Notes under the pieces: model-generated
Told to the model about the DNA's origin: nothing
The model's database searches: none
The model's input: the letters and a program-made list of their open reading frames with translations, nothing else
Source of the DNA: Bacteroidota bacterium
Lineage (GTDB): Bacteria; Bacteroidota; Bacteroidia; Cytophagales; Cyclobacteriaceae
NCBI GenBank assembly: GCA_018266055.1
Contig: JAFDYT010000009.1
Location: 30,031-94,030 of the forward strand
Reading direction: 5' to 3'
DNA length: 64,000 nucleotides
In this document: piece after piece, positions 33,056 to 41,739 of the stretch
Position numbering within the stretch: the stretch's first letter is position 1
Layout: each line of letters opens with the position of its first letter
Made by a program: the position numbers and the translations under genes

Positions 33056-34654
33056 TCAGGCCACTTCAAACGATTCGGCGGACGATCGCTTCAGGTAATC
33101 TTCGTAGTCAAACGGTGCATCTCCGCCTTCCAGCAAGCTTCCTTCCGGAATCGTGGGGAAGATTTCCTCGTACGTTTTCACCAGGTTCATAAATACGCGG
33201 CGATACACATGGGTGCGGTTAATTTTATCCGGATGATCAATGCCTGACGCTGCGAGAAGTTCAACGAAGCTCTCGACAGTATTTTTGTGATAATTGGCCA
33301 CACGCGTTTTTTTGTCGTCAATCACAAGGCCAGCCATCAGCGCAGGATCTTGTGTGGCCACGCCGGTAGGGCACGTATTTTTATTGCACTCCAGCGCCTG
33401 AATACAGCCCAAGGCCATCATCATGGCGCGTGCAGTATTGCACGTGTCGGCGCCAAGGGCCATGGCCCGTACGATGTGAAAGCCGGTAAGGATTTTTCCT
33501 GACGCAATCAGTTTCATCTGATTACGTATGCCGAAGCCACGCAGCGCATTGTCAACAAACGCGAGCGCATCAAGCAGCGGCATACCTACAAAATTCGAAA
33601 ACTCAGGCGGCGCCGCGCCTGTTCCACCTTCGCCTCCATCGATCGTAATAAAGTCAGGGAAGCTGTGAAGATGCACCATCGCTTTACAGATAGAAAGAAA
33701 TTCTGTTTTACGGCCGATGCAAAGTTTAAAGCCGACAGGTTTCCCTCCGGAGAGCATTCTGAGTTTTTCGATGAAGCGGATGAGCTCAATCGGCGTGCTG
33801 AAAGCACTGTGGTAGGGAGGTGAGAATACCGTAGTGCCAGGCTTCACTAATCGTATGGCGGCAATTTCGGGTGTATTTTTTGCGGCCGGTAGTATTCCCC
33901 CATGACCAGGTTTTGCTCCTTGCGAGAGTTTTACCTCAATCATCTTCACATTCGGCTTAATGGCATTCTGCTGAAAAGCGATGTCCGAAAAGTTTCCGTC
34001 TTCTGATCGCGCTCCAAAATAGCCAGTTCCAATCTGCCAGATAATGTCGCCGCCTTGCTTGAGGTGATAAGGACTCAATCCACCTTCGCCGGTATTGTGG
34101 GCGAAGCCGCCGATTTTAGCGCCAGCATTCAACGACTCGATTGCGTTTTGACTCAACGATCCAAAACTCATCGCCGAAATATTCAACACACTCATGTCGT
34201 AAGGTTGCTTGCAGTCTTTGCCGCCAAATCGCACACGAGGGTTGTGATCCATTTTATGAAAGTCACGTGGCGAGATAGAGTGCGTCATCCACTCGTAGCC
34301 TTCGGCGTACACGTCCAATTGCGTTCCAAAAGGGATCGTGTCAATTTGCTTTTTGGCGCGTTGGTAAATCACCGAGCGCTCATTGCGATTGATGGGTGCT
34401 CCATCGGTATCGCTCTCCACAAAGTATTGCTGAATCTTCGGACGCAAATCTTCAAACACATAGCGAAGCCGGCCGAACAGCGGGAAATTTCTTTTGATCG
34501 ATTGCCGCGTTTGCATCATATCCGCAATACCCATGTAGATAAAGGGCAATACAAGAATGAAAAAGAAAGCCGCATCGTGCCAGTAATACGTCCAGGCAGC
34601 AAGCAAGGCAATCACCACAAAGGAAATGATTAGGAATATCTGACGGTTATTCAT
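33056..34654 (-). CDS. membrane-anchored FMN glutamate-synthase-like protein (GltB central/FMN domain)
   Basis: A 532-residue protein. Two N-terminal hydrophobic stretches (about residues 5-45) form a hairpin anchor. The rest is the FMN-binding barrel of glutamate synthase: ISAMSFGSLSQNAIESLN, GEGGLSPYHLKQGGD, SQGAKPGHGGILP, TIDGGEGGTGAAP, and a cysteine cluster in CIQALECNKNTCPTGVATQDP for the 3Fe-4S centre. The class II glutaminase domain is absent, so it cannot take ammonia from glutamine by itself. Many bacteria carry this form; its real substrate is unknown. Upstream TTG, 20 bases, TAAATTG (near 34678) is a possible promoter. Confidence 0.88.
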   Translation of the reverse strand: MNNRQIFLIISFVVIALLAAWTYYWHDAAFFFILVLPFIYMGIADMMQTRQSIKRNFPLFGRLRYVFEDLRPKIQQYFVESDTDGAPINRNERSVIYQRAKKQIDTIPFGTQLDVYAEGYEWMTHSISPRDFHKMDHNPRVRFGGKDCKQPYDMSVLNISAMSFGSLSQNAIESLNAGAKIGGFAHNTGEGGLSPYHLKQGGDIIWQIGTGYFGARSEDGNFSDIAFQQNAIKPNVKMIEVKLSQGAKPGHGGILPAAKNTPEIAAIRLVKPGTTVFSPPYHSAFSTPIELIRFIEKLRMLSGGKPVGFKLCIGRKTEFLSICKAMVHLHSFPDFITIDGGEGGTGAAPPEFSNFVGMPLLDALAFVDNALRGFGIRNQMKLIASGKILTGFHIVRAMALGADTCNTARAMMMALGCIQALECNKNTCPTGVATQDPALMAGLVIDDKKTRVANYHKNTVESFVELLAASGIDHPDKINRTHVYRRVFMNLVKTYEEIFPTIPEGSLLEGGDAPFDYEDYLKRSSAESFEVA

Positions 34655-34729
34655 ACACTGGGTTTGGATCGTTCAATTTATGATTAATTAGTCAATTGGT
34701 CAACGTCTGGCGCCACTCGACCTTACGTG

Positions 34730-36019
34730 CTATGACGCTGCAATTTTTTGTACCGCGTCAATGAACCGATCAAGATCGCGCGTGGTGGTGTACACGTGAG
34801 GCGTCACACGTACGGCGTTTACATTTTCCCATTTGATCGAGACGGTGTGAATCTGATAATCGCTCATGAGCTTCGATGAAATATCGCCCACATCGAGACC
34901 ATCGATACTGAATGTACCCAAGGCACAGGAATATTCTGGCTTGAGTGAAATGTGCAACTTCACACGCGGGTTTTTGGTGAGCGTATTGCACCAATATGAT
35001 TTCAGGTAATGAAGTCGCTCTTGCTTGCGGCGTGCGCCGATCGCATTATGAAAATCAATCGCCTGACCGATGGCTTGCTCGGGTGCAAATGAGCGTGTTC
35101 CCAGAGCTTCAAATTTTTTGATGTCGCCACTTTTAGGTTTGTCGATAGCAAAGAGGGGCCAGGTTTTTTCGATGTGTTCTTTGCGAATGTACATCATGCC
35201 CGTACCAAACGGCGCGCACAACCATTTGTGCAAGCTGGTTCCAAAATAATCGCAGTTGAAATCCGAAATTTTATAATCCACATGAGCGAACGAGTGAGCC
35301 GCATCGACGATCGAGATGATGCCTCGCTTGCGTGCTTCGGCACAGAGTTTAGCAGCTGGCAGTATTTGACCCGTCCAGGTCATCAGGTGTGTGATGTGCC
35401 AGATTTTTGTTTTCGGTGTAGTGGCATCAATGTAGGCTTTGAGCACCACGTCGTCGTTGTCGATAGGAAGCGTAAGGTTAATCCAGTTAATCTTCACGCC
35501 TTCGCGCATCTCGCGCTGCTTCCAGGCGTTGATCATGTTGGGGTAATCCTGTTTGGTCATCACAATCTCATCGCCCTTTTGCATGTCAATGCCCCAAGTA
35601 AAAGTACCCAGCGCTTCCGTGGTGTTTCGGTTGATGGCTATTTCTTCATTGGACACGCCCGCCAGCAAAGCCAGCTTGCGACGTAACGCTTCTCGCCCTT
35701 TGTCCAAAATCTGCCACATGTAGTACGACGGCGCTTCGTTGCTTAGATGATAATACCGATCCACGGCATCCTGTACTACTTTAGGTTGTGGGCTTACGCC
35801 CCCGTTGTTCAGGTTTAAGATCGTAGGTGACACGGTGTAGGCCTGCGCCATCCGTGCCCATAAGTCTTCGTCGTCGGCTGCGTCCAGAGGAGAAAGTTTA
35901 TTCAGTTCTACTAGTGCATCCGAGACATCTTCGGCCATAGCCTGACTGAGAAACGGTGTGAGCGACATAGCCCCTGCCATGCCCAATGATTTTTGAAAGA
36001 ACGATCTGCGTGAAGCCAT
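34730..36019 (-). CDS. Tat-exported class V aminotransferase-fold enzyme (isopenicillin N epimerase-like)
   Basis: A 429-residue PLP enzyme. The N-terminus carries a twin-arginine signal (ASRRSFFQKSLGMAG then a hydrophobic stretch ending near SQAMA). The catalytic domain has LNNGGVSPQPKVV, NRNTTEALGTF, IVDAAHSFAH and the PLP lysine in YFGTSLHKWLCAPFGTG. Relatives include isopenicillin N epimerase and cysteine desulfurase-like proteins. Tat export fits a protein that folds around its cofactor before crossing the membrane. The reaction is not predictable. Confidence 0.88.
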   Translation of the reverse strand: MASRRSFFQKSLGMAGAMSLTPFLSQAMAEDVSDALVELNKLSPLDAADDEDLWARMAQAYTVSPTILNLNNGGVSPQPKVVQDAVDRYYHLSNEAPSYYMWQILDKGREALRRKLALLAGVSNEEIAINRNTTEALGTFTWGIDMQKGDEIVMTKQDYPNMINAWKQREMREGVKINWINLTLPIDNDDVVLKAYIDATTPKTKIWHITHLMTWTGQILPAAKLCAEARKRGIISIVDAAHSFAHVDYKISDFNCDYFGTSLHKWLCAPFGTGMMYIRKEHIEKTWPLFAIDKPKSGDIKKFEALGTRSFAPEQAIGQAIDFHNAIGARRKQERLHYLKSYWCNTLTKNPRVKLHISLKPEYSCALGTFSIDGLDVGDISSKLMSDYQIHTVSIKWENVNAVRVTPHVYTTTRDLDRFIDAVQKIAAS

Positions 36020-36107
36020 AGCGATGGAAGTTAGTTTATGAATCCATTAGTCATGGAAGGTAGGAATTTAGTTCACGTAATAAAAGATAATTTATTCTCA
36101 CGGAAGG

Positions 36108-36722
36108 TTATCTCTCTTCCTCCTGCACCACGCGCAAACCAATTGAATTCATTTGAGCAATATGGTTTTGAAAGGCTTGCTGCACACGCAGTTTCATCTG
36201 CGCTTTCAGCACACAGGCTTCGCCAAAAGATTGGTCGATTATTTTCATTTCGAATTCTTTCACCAAACGCATCACCTCAGGAGTGCGGCCATAGTCAAAA
36301 TGAAATTCGATGGCTGTGGTCACTTCAATTTCTATTATCGAAGCGTGATTCAATGCATCTTCGGCGGCTGCCTTGTACGCTTGCATTAATCCGCCGACAC
36401 CAAGTTTCACGCCACCGAAATACCTCACAACAATAACGACAACATTGGTAAGATTGCGTGATCTGATCTGCCCAAGGATAGGATCGGAGGCAGAGTGATT
36501 TGGTTCGCCGTCGTCGTATCCTCTGAACTTTGTTTTATCCGCTCCAAGCACATAAGCGAAACAATGATGACGTGCGTCGAAATATTTTTTCTTCAGCTCA
36601 TCAATTTTTTCCTTAGCCTCCGATTCGGACAACACCGGAAACGCAAAGGCAAGAAACTTGCTTCCCTTTTCTTTATAAATTCCCTGAGTTGGTGATTGTA
36701 TCGTGAAAAACGAAAAGGCCAT
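36108..36722 (-). CDS. YigZ/IMPACT family protein (UPF0029)
   Basis: A 204-residue protein with the UPF0029 signature: GSKFLAFAFPV, then KKYFDARHHCFAYVLG, DDGEPNHSASDPIL, and VVIVVRYFGGVKLGVGGL with a C-terminal alpha/beta domain that includes DYGRTPEVMRLV. The N-terminal domain belongs to the ribosomal S5-like fold. The family is linked to translation control in eukaryotes (IMPACT) but its bacterial role is undefined. It lies 19 bases downstream of the MFS gene on the same strand. Confidence 0.92.
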   Translation of the reverse strand: MAFSFFTIQSPTQGIYKEKGSKFLAFAFPVLSESEAKEKIDELKKKYFDARHHCFAYVLGADKTKFRGYDDGEPNHSASDPILGQIRSRNLTNVVVIVVRYFGGVKLGVGGLMQAYKAAAEDALNHASIIEIEVTTAIEFHFDYGRTPEVMRLVKEFEMKIIDQSFGEACVLKAQMKLRVQQAFQNHIAQMNSIGLRVVQEEER

Positions 36723-36741
36723 GTGAAATTCTGTGTCAGCG

Positions 36742-37977
36742 TCAATCCAGTTTATCCAGTCGGCGCAGCTTAATGGCTTTCCAACTGGTGACGCCTACCA
36801 CGGCCAACGTCATCACTCCACCAAAGATTACAGATGGAATGGTGCCAAGAATTTTGGCGGCTACGCCGGATTCAAACGCGCCAATCTCGTTTGACGAACC
36901 GACGAATATGCTGTTCACCGCCGACACGCGCCCTTTCATATTTTCTGGCGTAAGTGTATGTATCATCGTGCTGCGCGCAATCACGCTGACGCAATCAAAG
37001 GCTCCGCTCAATGCCAGAAGAAACAACGACAGCCAAAACGAAGTGGATAGTCCAAAGCCGATCATGCAAAAACCAAAACCGGCTACGCACCCAAGTAAAA
37101 TTTTTCCTAAATATTTTTTGATTGGATTGTGGGTGATGTACACCGCCATGAGCAGCGCGCCAATAGAAGGCGCTGAGCGCAAAAATCCAAGTCCTACAGC
37201 ACCGACGTGCAAAATCTCATCGGCGAAGATGGGAAGCAAAGCTACTGCGCCACCAAAAAGAACGGCAAACAAATCGAGTGTGATGGCGCCTAAAATAATC
37301 TGATTGCTAAATACAAAATGGATCCCGGCTTTGATCTTTTCCCAGATTCCCTGCTCTTCCGAAACGGGCGGCAGCGTGCGGTTTGGAATGAGCGAATAGC
37401 ATACCAGCGCTGCGATGGTGAGTGTAGCGTCGGCACAATACGCGGCGGTGATCCCAAAGAATCCGTAGATCAATCCGCCGATCATTGGCCCGGCTACCGC
37501 TGCGCCTTCCCACACGGTGCTATTCCAGGTGATGGCATTTTGATACAGCTCGCGATTCACCAGTTGCGGCATAAAAGCAAAATTGGCCGGCGATAAAAAG
37601 CCGCGTGCTATTCCGCTCACAAAAATCACCAGGTAAATCGGAAAGGCGCCGTGTTGTAAAATGAACGCGCCGATATTAAGTGTAAAAAACAAAAGCGCCA
37701 GCGAACAAAAGACAAGCGTAAGCACACACACGAGAATAATTTTTTTGCGCTCCACAATGTCGGCGAGGTGACCTGCATAAAGCGACACACCAATAGCCGG
37801 GATAGCCTCAGCCAAACCAATCAATCCCAGCGAGAGCGGATCTTTCGTAATTTCATACACCTGCCATCCTACTACAACAGCCTGAATCATCACCGCGAGT
37901 GTGATAAACAGGCGCGATAAAATGAAAAGGCGAAAGTCGCGCACCTGAAGCGCTGCGTAGGGATTAGTAGTACTCAT
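36742..37977 (-). CDS. MFS transporter (EntS-like drug/siderophore exporter group)
   Basis: A 411-residue protein with about 12 membrane segments. It begins YAALQVRDFRLFILSRLF, typical of the EntS/MFS_3 group, and the cytoplasmic loop 2-3 reads AGHLADIVERKKII, a form of the MFS G-x-x-x-D-R motif. A second loop and late segments (VIARSTMIHTL, GRVSAVNSIFVG) also fit this group. The substrate is unknown. The kinase-like gene ends 15 bases upstream, and yigZ follows 19 bases downstream, so the three are probably co-transcribed. Confidence 0.9.
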   Translation of the reverse strand: MSTTNPYAALQVRDFRLFILSRLFITLAVMIQAVVVGWQVYEITKDPLSLGLIGLAEAIPAIGVSLYAGHLADIVERKKIILVCVLTLVFCSLALLFFTLNIGAFILQHGAFPIYLVIFVSGIARGFLSPANFAFMPQLVNRELYQNAITWNSTVWEGAAVAGPMIGGLIYGFFGITAAYCADATLTIAALVCYSLIPNRTLPPVSEEQGIWEKIKAGIHFVFSNQIILGAITLDLFAVLFGGAVALLPIFADEILHVGAVGLGFLRSAPSIGALLMAVYITHNPIKKYLGKILLGCVAGFGFCMIGFGLSTSFWLSLFLLALSGAFDCVSVIARSTMIHTLTPENMKGRVSAVNSIFVGSSNEIGAFESGVAAKILGTIPSVIFGGVMTLAVVGVTSWKAIKLRRLDKLD

Positions 37978-37992
37978 TCAATAAAAAGTACA

Positions 37993-38538
37993 TTAGCCGG
38001 CAATGATTTTTTCGATGGCGTCCACCGCTTTTTTTCTGCGTGCTTCACGATCTCCGCTTATTTCAACCACAGGAACTCCGGTCTTGGTGACTTCGTCTTT
38101 AAACAAGTTCCAGAAGTATTCGCGTTTGTCGGGATGTTCGCGCTGCGGATCTTCCGCCCAGGGTATATCAATGTTAGTGAGCAGGTAGAGATCGTATTTA
38201 CGCTCGGCTATCTTTTGCAGAATATCTGGATCGCAATTTCCATACTTATGTTCGCTCCAGATTTTTATAACGATGAGGTTGGTATCGCAGATGAGCACTT
38301 GCTGTGCGTCGTAAAGCCATTCGTCTTCCATGCGAAGCTGGCCGTGAGCAATTTTCAAGAGGTCATATTGAGTGTAAGGGCGTCCTAATTTGTTGAGATA
38401 AGCCCGGGCATATTCTTCCACCCATGGGGTTTTATAATGTTGCGCCAGAAATTGCGATAAGTCGGTCTTGCCTGTACACTCCGGGCCGATCACACAAACT
38501 TTTCTGACCATTTTTGTTGCTTCCTGCAGCGATCGCAT
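37993..38538 (-). CDS. NadR-type P-loop kinase (AAA_28), without adenylyltransferase domain
   Basis: A 181-residue protein. The P-loop is GPECTGKTDL (about residue 18-27), then VEEYARAYL, ICDTNLIVIKIWSEHKYG, and YLLTNIDIPWAEDPQREHP, all features of the C-terminal ribosylnicotinamide kinase domain of NadR. The N-terminal NMN adenylyltransferase and the repressor domain of full NadR are missing. It may phosphorylate nicotinamide riboside for NAD salvage. The start is ATG 38538 or the in-frame ATG at 38511; the latter gives a more typical N-terminus. Confidence 0.83.
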   Translation of the reverse strand: MRSLQEATKMVRKVCVIGPECTGKTDLSQFLAQHYKTPWVEEYARAYLNKLGRPYTQYDLLKIAHGQLRMEDEWLYDAQQVLICDTNLIVIKIWSEHKYGNCDPDILQKIAERKYDLYLLTNIDIPWAEDPQREHPDKREYFWNLFKDEVTKTGVPVVEISGDREARRKKAVDAIEKIIAG

Positions 38539-38650
38539 AAAATAAATTTGCTCAAATTAATTAATTCGAAAGGATTAATCATCAGAAAACACGCCGGACG
38601 GTTTTCGTTTAGCCGACAGGATTCTCTATATTTCGGATTGAATCATTCCC

Positions 38651-40144
38651 TTGAAACGACGAAAGGCTTTACAACAGATTGGTGTCGGGTTATCAGCAGG
38701 ATTGCTGGCTCCCCAGCTTTTTACTTCCTGTAAGAAGGATACCCTGAATCCGCTGGTAAAATTTAAAGGCTCAGTGGCCATTATTGGTGCAGGCGCAGCC
38801 GGTCTTTATGCTGCCGACATCCTCAATTCGCAAGGGCTTGATGTTTTTGTGCTTGAAGCACGAAATAGTTTGGGCGGCAGAATCCGATCGTTTTCCACAT
38901 CCGATGCTCAGGCCGACAATTCCACGGAGTCTTTCATTTATGATTATCACTATCCACCCATAGCTGATTTCCCTGTAGAGCTTGGAGCCGATTTAATTTA
39001 TGGTTCTGACTCCTCGTGGGGAAAAGTTATCAATGTGCTTAGCCTGCCCACGATCGATTTAAGTGCGGCAACCAACAACTATGTGTTGGACAATCTGCCC
39101 AAGCCTGCTGCCTCGTGGCAAACCGATTCTGATTTTAATGCCGTACAAAGTTTTATTTCGGGCTTACCTGCTTATTCCGGTTCTGATGTTTCTGTAAAGG
39201 CCGCTTCAGGGGTTGCGAGCCGTGGACAAGCATTGCTCAATTCGCAAGCAGGGAACTATTACGGTTCGTCGGCAGACAGGATTAGTGCACTTGGGCTTGG
39301 CACCGGCTTAAAGGCGCGAACTCACGATGCAAAAGTGCTTTCGGTTAAATCTAATCCTTGTCAGGATATTCTGCTGTCGCGATTCAACGAGATTGTATCC
39401 AAAGTAAAATTAAATACACCGGTTGCCTCGATCGACTACAGTGGCGATACCATTTCCATCCTTGACAAAAGCGGAAAAAATTATGCGGCCAGCAAAGTCA
39501 TCGTAACTGTGCCGCTCAACGTTTTGAAAAGTAACGATATTCAATTCACACCTTATCTGCCATCCACCAATGTGGCGGCTGCTTATAAGTTTGGAATGGA
39601 TGCGTGTATCCGGCTGTCGATTGATTTCAAAAAGAATTTCTGGGGCGATAATGTCGGGTTCGTTTGGGGCGGCAGCATTGCGCCTCAATATTTCAGCGCC
39701 GGATTTAACCGGAGTGCATTCAATAGCACCATGTTCATCACCATCTACGGGCAAGCGGCAGAAATTCTTTCTTCTTTCCCTGGCACTACCATGATCAACT
39801 CGATTCTTGCCGAGCTCGACGGGCTCTATCCTGACACTACGGGAAAATACACGGGTCTGGCCACACGGTATGTACGTCGCAAAATTGCAGGCGGTGTAGA
39901 GACTGATCCCATTGTCACCATCTATAACTGGACTAAAGATCCGTACATCAAAGGTGGAGTATCTTACCCGCTAGTGGGAGCTACTGCCCAAGACCGGATC
40001 GACTTGGGGACAGCTGTGCCAGGCGGAAAAATTTTCTTTGCCGGTGAAGCCACTGATACTTCTGGTGATGCCGGCACTGTGAGTGGTGCGCTGCTGTCGG
40101 CTGAGCGAGCTACTGCCGAGCTGATCAAGTCCATTACAGGATAA
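38651..40144 (+). CDS. flavin amine oxidase, Tat-type lipoprotein
   Basis: A 497-residue enzyme starting at TTG 38651. The N-terminus KRRKALQQIGVGLSAGLL is a twin-arginine signal and ends in a lipobox LFTSC, so the folded flavoprotein is probably exported and lipid-anchored. The FAD-binding Rossmann motif is VAIIGAGAAGLYAADIL with LEARNSLGGR following; the C-terminal FAD motif is KIFFAGEATDTSGDAGTVSGAL. This is the monoamine oxidase/phytoene desaturase-like fold; the amine substrate is not known. A -7-like TATATTTC lies at 38627-38634, 16 bases upstream. Confidence 0.87.
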   Translation: MKRRKALQQIGVGLSAGLLAPQLFTSCKKDTLNPLVKFKGSVAIIGAGAAGLYAADILNSQGLDVFVLEARNSLGGRIRSFSTSDAQADNSTESFIYDYHYPPIADFPVELGADLIYGSDSSWGKVINVLSLPTIDLSAATNNYVLDNLPKPAASWQTDSDFNAVQSFISGLPAYSGSDVSVKAASGVASRGQALLNSQAGNYYGSSADRISALGLGTGLKARTHDAKVLSVKSNPCQDILLSRFNEIVSKVKLNTPVASIDYSGDTISILDKSGKNYAASKVIVTVPLNVLKSNDIQFTPYLPSTNVAAAYKFGMDACIRLSIDFKKNFWGDNVGFVWGGSIAPQYFSAGFNRSAFNSTMFITIYGQAAEILSSFPGTTMINSILAELDGLYPDTTGKYTGLATRYVRRKIAGGVETDPIVTIYNWTKDPYIKGGVSYPLVGATAQDRIDLGTAVPGGKIFFAGEATDTSGDAGTVSGALLSAERATAELIKSITG

Positions 40145-40158
40145 TTCCGATCTGATCT

Positions 40159-40953
40159 TTACGAAAGAAGAAACTCCTTGAGGAGAATCCACGCACCTAC
40201 CAGCAAAGTGAACCATCCAAATGCTTTGCGTAAATAAAAGGCAGCGATTCGTCGCGAGAAAAAATGGCCCACTAATATTCCTCCAACCGCAAGCGAAGTA
40301 ATGCTTAGCAGAAATGGCCAGTCCATACTTTGGTTGAGCAAGTCGCCAAGAAAACCCGTGAGCGAGTTAATCGCGATAATAAAAAGAGAAGTGCCCACGG
40401 CTGTTTTGAAAGGAAGGCCCGTGAGAAAAATTAATGCCGGTATGATCAGGAACCCTCCGCCCGCACCTACAAGCCCTGTGAGAAAGCCGATGAGCGATCC
40501 TTCTACGATGACTAAGAATACTCGAAATTTTCGTTGATCCGAATTGTTAGTCTCTTTGGGATGACGAATTAGCCGGAACGATGCGAGCACCATCAGCAAG
40601 GCGAAAATCCCAAGCAACAATTCGCGCTTCGTAAACACGAACTGGCCGCTTTCAAAAATCACCTGCGGAATGGCAGGCACAAACCAATGCCGCGTAGCGA
40701 AAATGGCAAGTATCGAAGGTATCCCAAAAAGAATTCCAGTGCGGATGTTCACCAGGTTTTCTTTGTACTTGGGAATAGCACCCACAAAACTGGTAACGCC
40801 TACTATAAACAACGAATAGGCTGAAGCCATCACCGGTTCAATACCAAATAAATAAACAAGAATAGGAATCGACAAAATTGAGCCGCCGCCGCCCAATAAG
40901 CCCAGCACAAGACCTACAAGAATGGAAGAGAAATAACCGAGGACCTCAAGCAC
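40159..40953 (-). CDS. TauE/SafE family permease
   Basis: A 264-residue membrane protein from GTG 40953 with about eight hydrophobic segments. The duplicated TauE motifs are present: LVGLVLGLLGGGGSILSIPILVYL in the first half and IGFLTGLVGAGGGFLIIPALI in the second (each under one helix pair). These proteins export sulfite, sulfoacetate or related organic anions. It lies 11 bases downstream of the rlpA gene. Confidence 0.88.
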   Translation of the reverse strand: MLEVLGYFSSILVGLVLGLLGGGGSILSIPILVYLFGIEPVMASAYSLFIVGVTSFVGAIPKYKENLVNIRTGILFGIPSILAIFATRHWFVPAIPQVIFESGQFVFTKRELLLGIFALLMVLASFRLIRHPKETNNSDQRKFRVFLVIVEGSLIGFLTGLVGAGGGFLIIPALIFLTGLPFKTAVGTSLFIIAINSLTGFLGDLLNQSMDWPFLLSITSLAVGGILVGHFFSRRIAAFYLRKAFGWFTLLVGAWILLKEFLLS

Positions 40954-40964
40954 AACAGGTATTT

Positions 40965-41645
40965 TTATTTCGAATAGTCGCGTACAAATGAATCGGGGAA
41001 CTGCTTCTTCAAGCCTTCTAAAAAGCTTGCTGCTTTAGGCTGTGTCGAAAAAGGGCCAAGGATCAAGCTGTAGTACTTCACCCCGTTTACCACTTTCACT
41101 TGCACCGTGACTTTCTTTTTGTATTTGTTTTTCAGGTTGTCGGTAATGCGAAATAAGTTGGCCAACTCCTGATAGGTGCCAAGCTGCACGCCAAACCCGG
41201 TCGGGTTAATTTTTGAAATATCAAAATCATAAAACTCCCGCTCTTCAACTGCCACATGCTCAACCACTACGGGCTGCGTTTTTCCTTTGCCGTCGCCTGC
41301 GTCAATCACTTCGATCTTCACATTGGCTACACCCTGATTCAGAAATCCCAATTTTTCAGCCGCAGCCTTCGACATATCAATCACGCGGCCTTCCACAAAT
41401 GGTCCACGGTCATTTACGGTAACTTCCACGGTTTCATTATTGGCAAGGTTGGTCACTTTCAGCACGGTGCCAAACGGTAACGTACGATGCGCCGCTGTGA
41501 ATTTGCTCGCCTTGTATTTTTCGCCGCTTGCAGTCGGGCTTCCTTCAAACGAATCGGCGTAGTAAGAAGCTTTACCCGTTTGGGTTTGAGCCTGACTCAC
41601 CAACAAAACCAAACTACATCCTAAAAACAAAAAAAAATTTCTCAT
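40965..41645 (-). CDS. RlpA-like septal ring protein with SPOR domain
   Basis: A 226-residue exported protein with a signal peptide ending near SQAQT (residue 20). The double-psi beta-barrel of RlpA runs from GKASYYADSFEGSPTASGE to the VNDRGPFVEGRVIDMSKAAAE segment (about 25-115). The C-terminal SPOR domain (about 145-226) has GVQLGTYQELANL and LILGPFSTQPKAASFLEGLKK. In Gram-negatives RlpA is a lytic transglycosylase that cleaves denuded glycan at the septum, and SPOR binds such glycan. Confidence 0.92.
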   Translation of the reverse strand: MRNFFLFLGCSLVLLVSQAQTQTGKASYYADSFEGSPTASGEKYKASKFTAAHRTLPFGTVLKVTNLANNETVEVTVNDRGPFVEGRVIDMSKAAAEKLGFLNQGVANVKIEVIDAGDGKGKTQPVVVEHVAVEEREFYDFDISKINPTGFGVQLGTYQELANLFRITDNLKNKYKKKVTVQVKVVNGVKYYSLILGPFSTQPKAASFLEGLKKQFPDSFVRDYSK

Positions 41646-41739
41646 TTATTATCAACGTTTATCTTCTTCACCAAATCATCTTCAATATTACACACAACAA
41701 CCGTAGCGAAAGAGGTACTTCACTACTTTCTTCTGTTAA

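Noticed and set aside
34055-34633. 192-residue plus-strand frame opposite the glutamate-synthase-like gene
   Set aside because: Antisense shadow of a gene with clear FMN and Fe-S motifs; composition is rich in His/Arg without known fold.
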